A stretch of 64,000 bases of DNA from Aliirhizobium smilacinae (lineage in GTDB: Bacteria > Pseudomonadota > Alphaproteobacteria > Rhizobiales > Rhizobiaceae). The stretch covers positions 310,001-374,000 of the forward strand of contig NZ_VDMN01000004.1 of assembly GCF_006335145.1 (NCBI RefSeq), given 5' to 3'. Every line of letters begins with the position of its first letter. Position 1 is the first letter of the stretch. Positions 63,143 to 64,000 of this stretch are shown one piece after another. Made by a program: the position numbers and the translations under genes. Under the pieces are notes generated by a model. The model made no database searches. It had not been told where the DNA came from and saw only the letters and a program-made list of their open reading frames with translations.

Positions 63143-64000
63143 TTATTTCGGTTCGAGCGACATCATCAGGTTCGCGAGCAAGGCTGTTCGCGGCGCAAGA
63201 CTGCTGACAAAAATATGCTCATCGAACGTATGTGCCCCTGCCCCATCGGCACCGAGCCCATCAAGGGTCGGCACACCCAGAGCCGCAGTGAAATTGCCAT
63301 CCGAACCGCCGCCGGTCACCACGCCTTCAAGCGTAATGCCGAGTTCCGCCGCGATCTCGGCCGCCGCATCGAACAGCTTCACGCCGTCTTCGGACTGGGC
63401 AAAGGGCGGCCGGTTCATCTGGCCGGTAATCTCGAATGTGATATCCGGATCAACCGGTTTCATCACTTCGATCTTGCCCGTGATCTCACGCGCGGCCGTG
63501 TCATCCGGCACGCGCACATCCACCACCAGCCGGCACTCTGCCGGCACCGTGTTACGGCCGGTTCCGCCATGGATCGTGCCGACCGTGACCGTCACACCAC
63601 GTTCGGCATCATTCAAGGCCTCGAGATCCAGCACCAGCCGCGCCGCCGCGCGGATGGCACTGCGCCCGTCCTGCGGACGCGTCCCCGCATGCGAAGCACG
63701 TCCCCGAATGGTGACGTCATACATCGCCACACCCTTGCGGGCGATGACGATCTTGCCGCCGTCGCGGGCAGGCTCGACCACCAGTGTGTAACCGGCGTTT
63801 GCCGCAAGCTTTTCCATATAGGCGCGCGACGAAAGGCTACCGATTTCCTCGTCCGGCACGAAGACCAGATCGATCGGCATGCGGCTGCCCTTGGCCACCG
63901 CGATCTTCAATGCTTCCAGCGCCATCAATGCACCGGATTTCATGTCGTAGATTCCCGGCCCGTAAAGCTTGTCGCCATCTCGCTTCAAAGGCAGCTGCTT
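63143..64000 (-). CDS. M20-family metallopeptidase (partial, N-terminus off the right edge)
   Basis: The visible 285 residues resemble glutamate carboxypeptidase/CPG2-type M20 enzymes. They show LYGPGIYDMKSGALMALEAL (metal-ligand Asp), PDEEIGSLSSR (catalytic Glu and metal Glu), a dimerisation domain with GRASHAGTRPQDGRSAI, and GGGSDGNFTAALGVPTLDGLG followed by HTFDEH. The N-terminal HxD zinc motif should lie outside the window. The frame stays open to base 64000. It leads the M20-fusion-ROK-CutC operon. Confidence 0.88.
   Translation of the reverse strand, partial: KQLPLKRDGDKLYGPGIYDMKSGALMALEALKIAVAKGSRMPIDLVFVPDEEIGSLSSRAYMEKLAANAGYTLVVEPARDGGKIVIARKGVAMYDVTIRGRASHAGTRPQDGRSAIRAAARLVLDLEALNDAERGVTVTVGTIHGGTGRNTVPAECRLVVDVRVPDDTAAREITGKIEVMKPVDPDITFEITGQMNRPPFAQSEDGVKLFDAAAEIAAELGITLEGVVTGGGSDGNFTAALGVPTLDGLGADGAGAHTFDEHIFVSSLAPRTALLANLMMSLEPK

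Overview
The window is chromosomal DNA of an alphaproteobacterium, most likely of the order Rhizobiales (Rhizobium/Agrobacterium/Sinorhizobium relatives). The evidence is a GC-rich coding style, an alphaproteobacterial-type division and cell wall (dcw) cluster, an RNase P RNA gene beside it, betaine-lipid genes btaA-btaB, PPi-dependent phosphofructokinase, an ArsR-methyltransferase/metF pair, B12-dependent metH and CtrA-like motifs. This placement is inferred from protein style and gene order; no search was run.

Region 1 (1-18.2 kb) is the dcw cluster. It runs right to left as rsmH-ftsL-ftsI-murE-murF-mraY-murD-ftsW-murG-murC-murB, with overlapping or nearly touching genes. Two tiny, translationally coupled membrane-protein genes follow murB. 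A convergent MHS-family transporter gene then interrupts the cluster, and ddlB-ftsQ-ftsA continue off the left edge. No mraZ is seen in front of rsmH.

Region 2 (18.6-31.6 kb) starts with rnpB and is rich in peptidoglycan enzymes: two SLT-fold lytic transglycosylases, a zinc amidase coupled to a TerB-DnaJ protein, a serine beta-lactamase-like hydrolase, a GH25 muramidase and an MltB-type transglycosylase. Mixed in are pfp, a LysE-like protein, btaAB and an EamA transporter.

Region 3 (31.8-45.4 kb) contains a 25-residue membrane peptide gene, metF with its ArsR-methyltransferase regulator behind a perfect 20-bp palindrome, and ettA. It continues with an alpha/beta hydrolase, then an overlapping DMT transporter/CaiB CoA-transferase/ThDP-enzyme operon of unknown pathway. 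A four-gene minus-strand operon follows (DUF4432, phosphatase-like, RidA, secreted small protein), then an L,D-transpeptidase and an orphan VirC1/ParA-like ATPase with a full CtrA-type site upstream.

Region 4 (45.5-64 kb) is metabolic and transport DNA: an ethanolamine-type APC permease divergent from a four-gene ABC importer operon, a second MHS transporter, a lower-GC acyltransferase that looks acquired, and full-length metH behind a second copy of the metF-type palindrome. The window closes with an AGE-family isomerase and a minus-strand operon of M20 peptidase, a VOC-dioxygenase/esterase fusion, a ROK kinase and CutC.

The genes that link up most clearly are the peptidoglycan-precursor pathway (MurC-G, MraY, Ddl, FtsW/FtsI), the methionine regulon (regulator, metF and metH sharing one operator), and the cell-cycle-type motifs near ddlB-ftsQA and the ParA-like gene.
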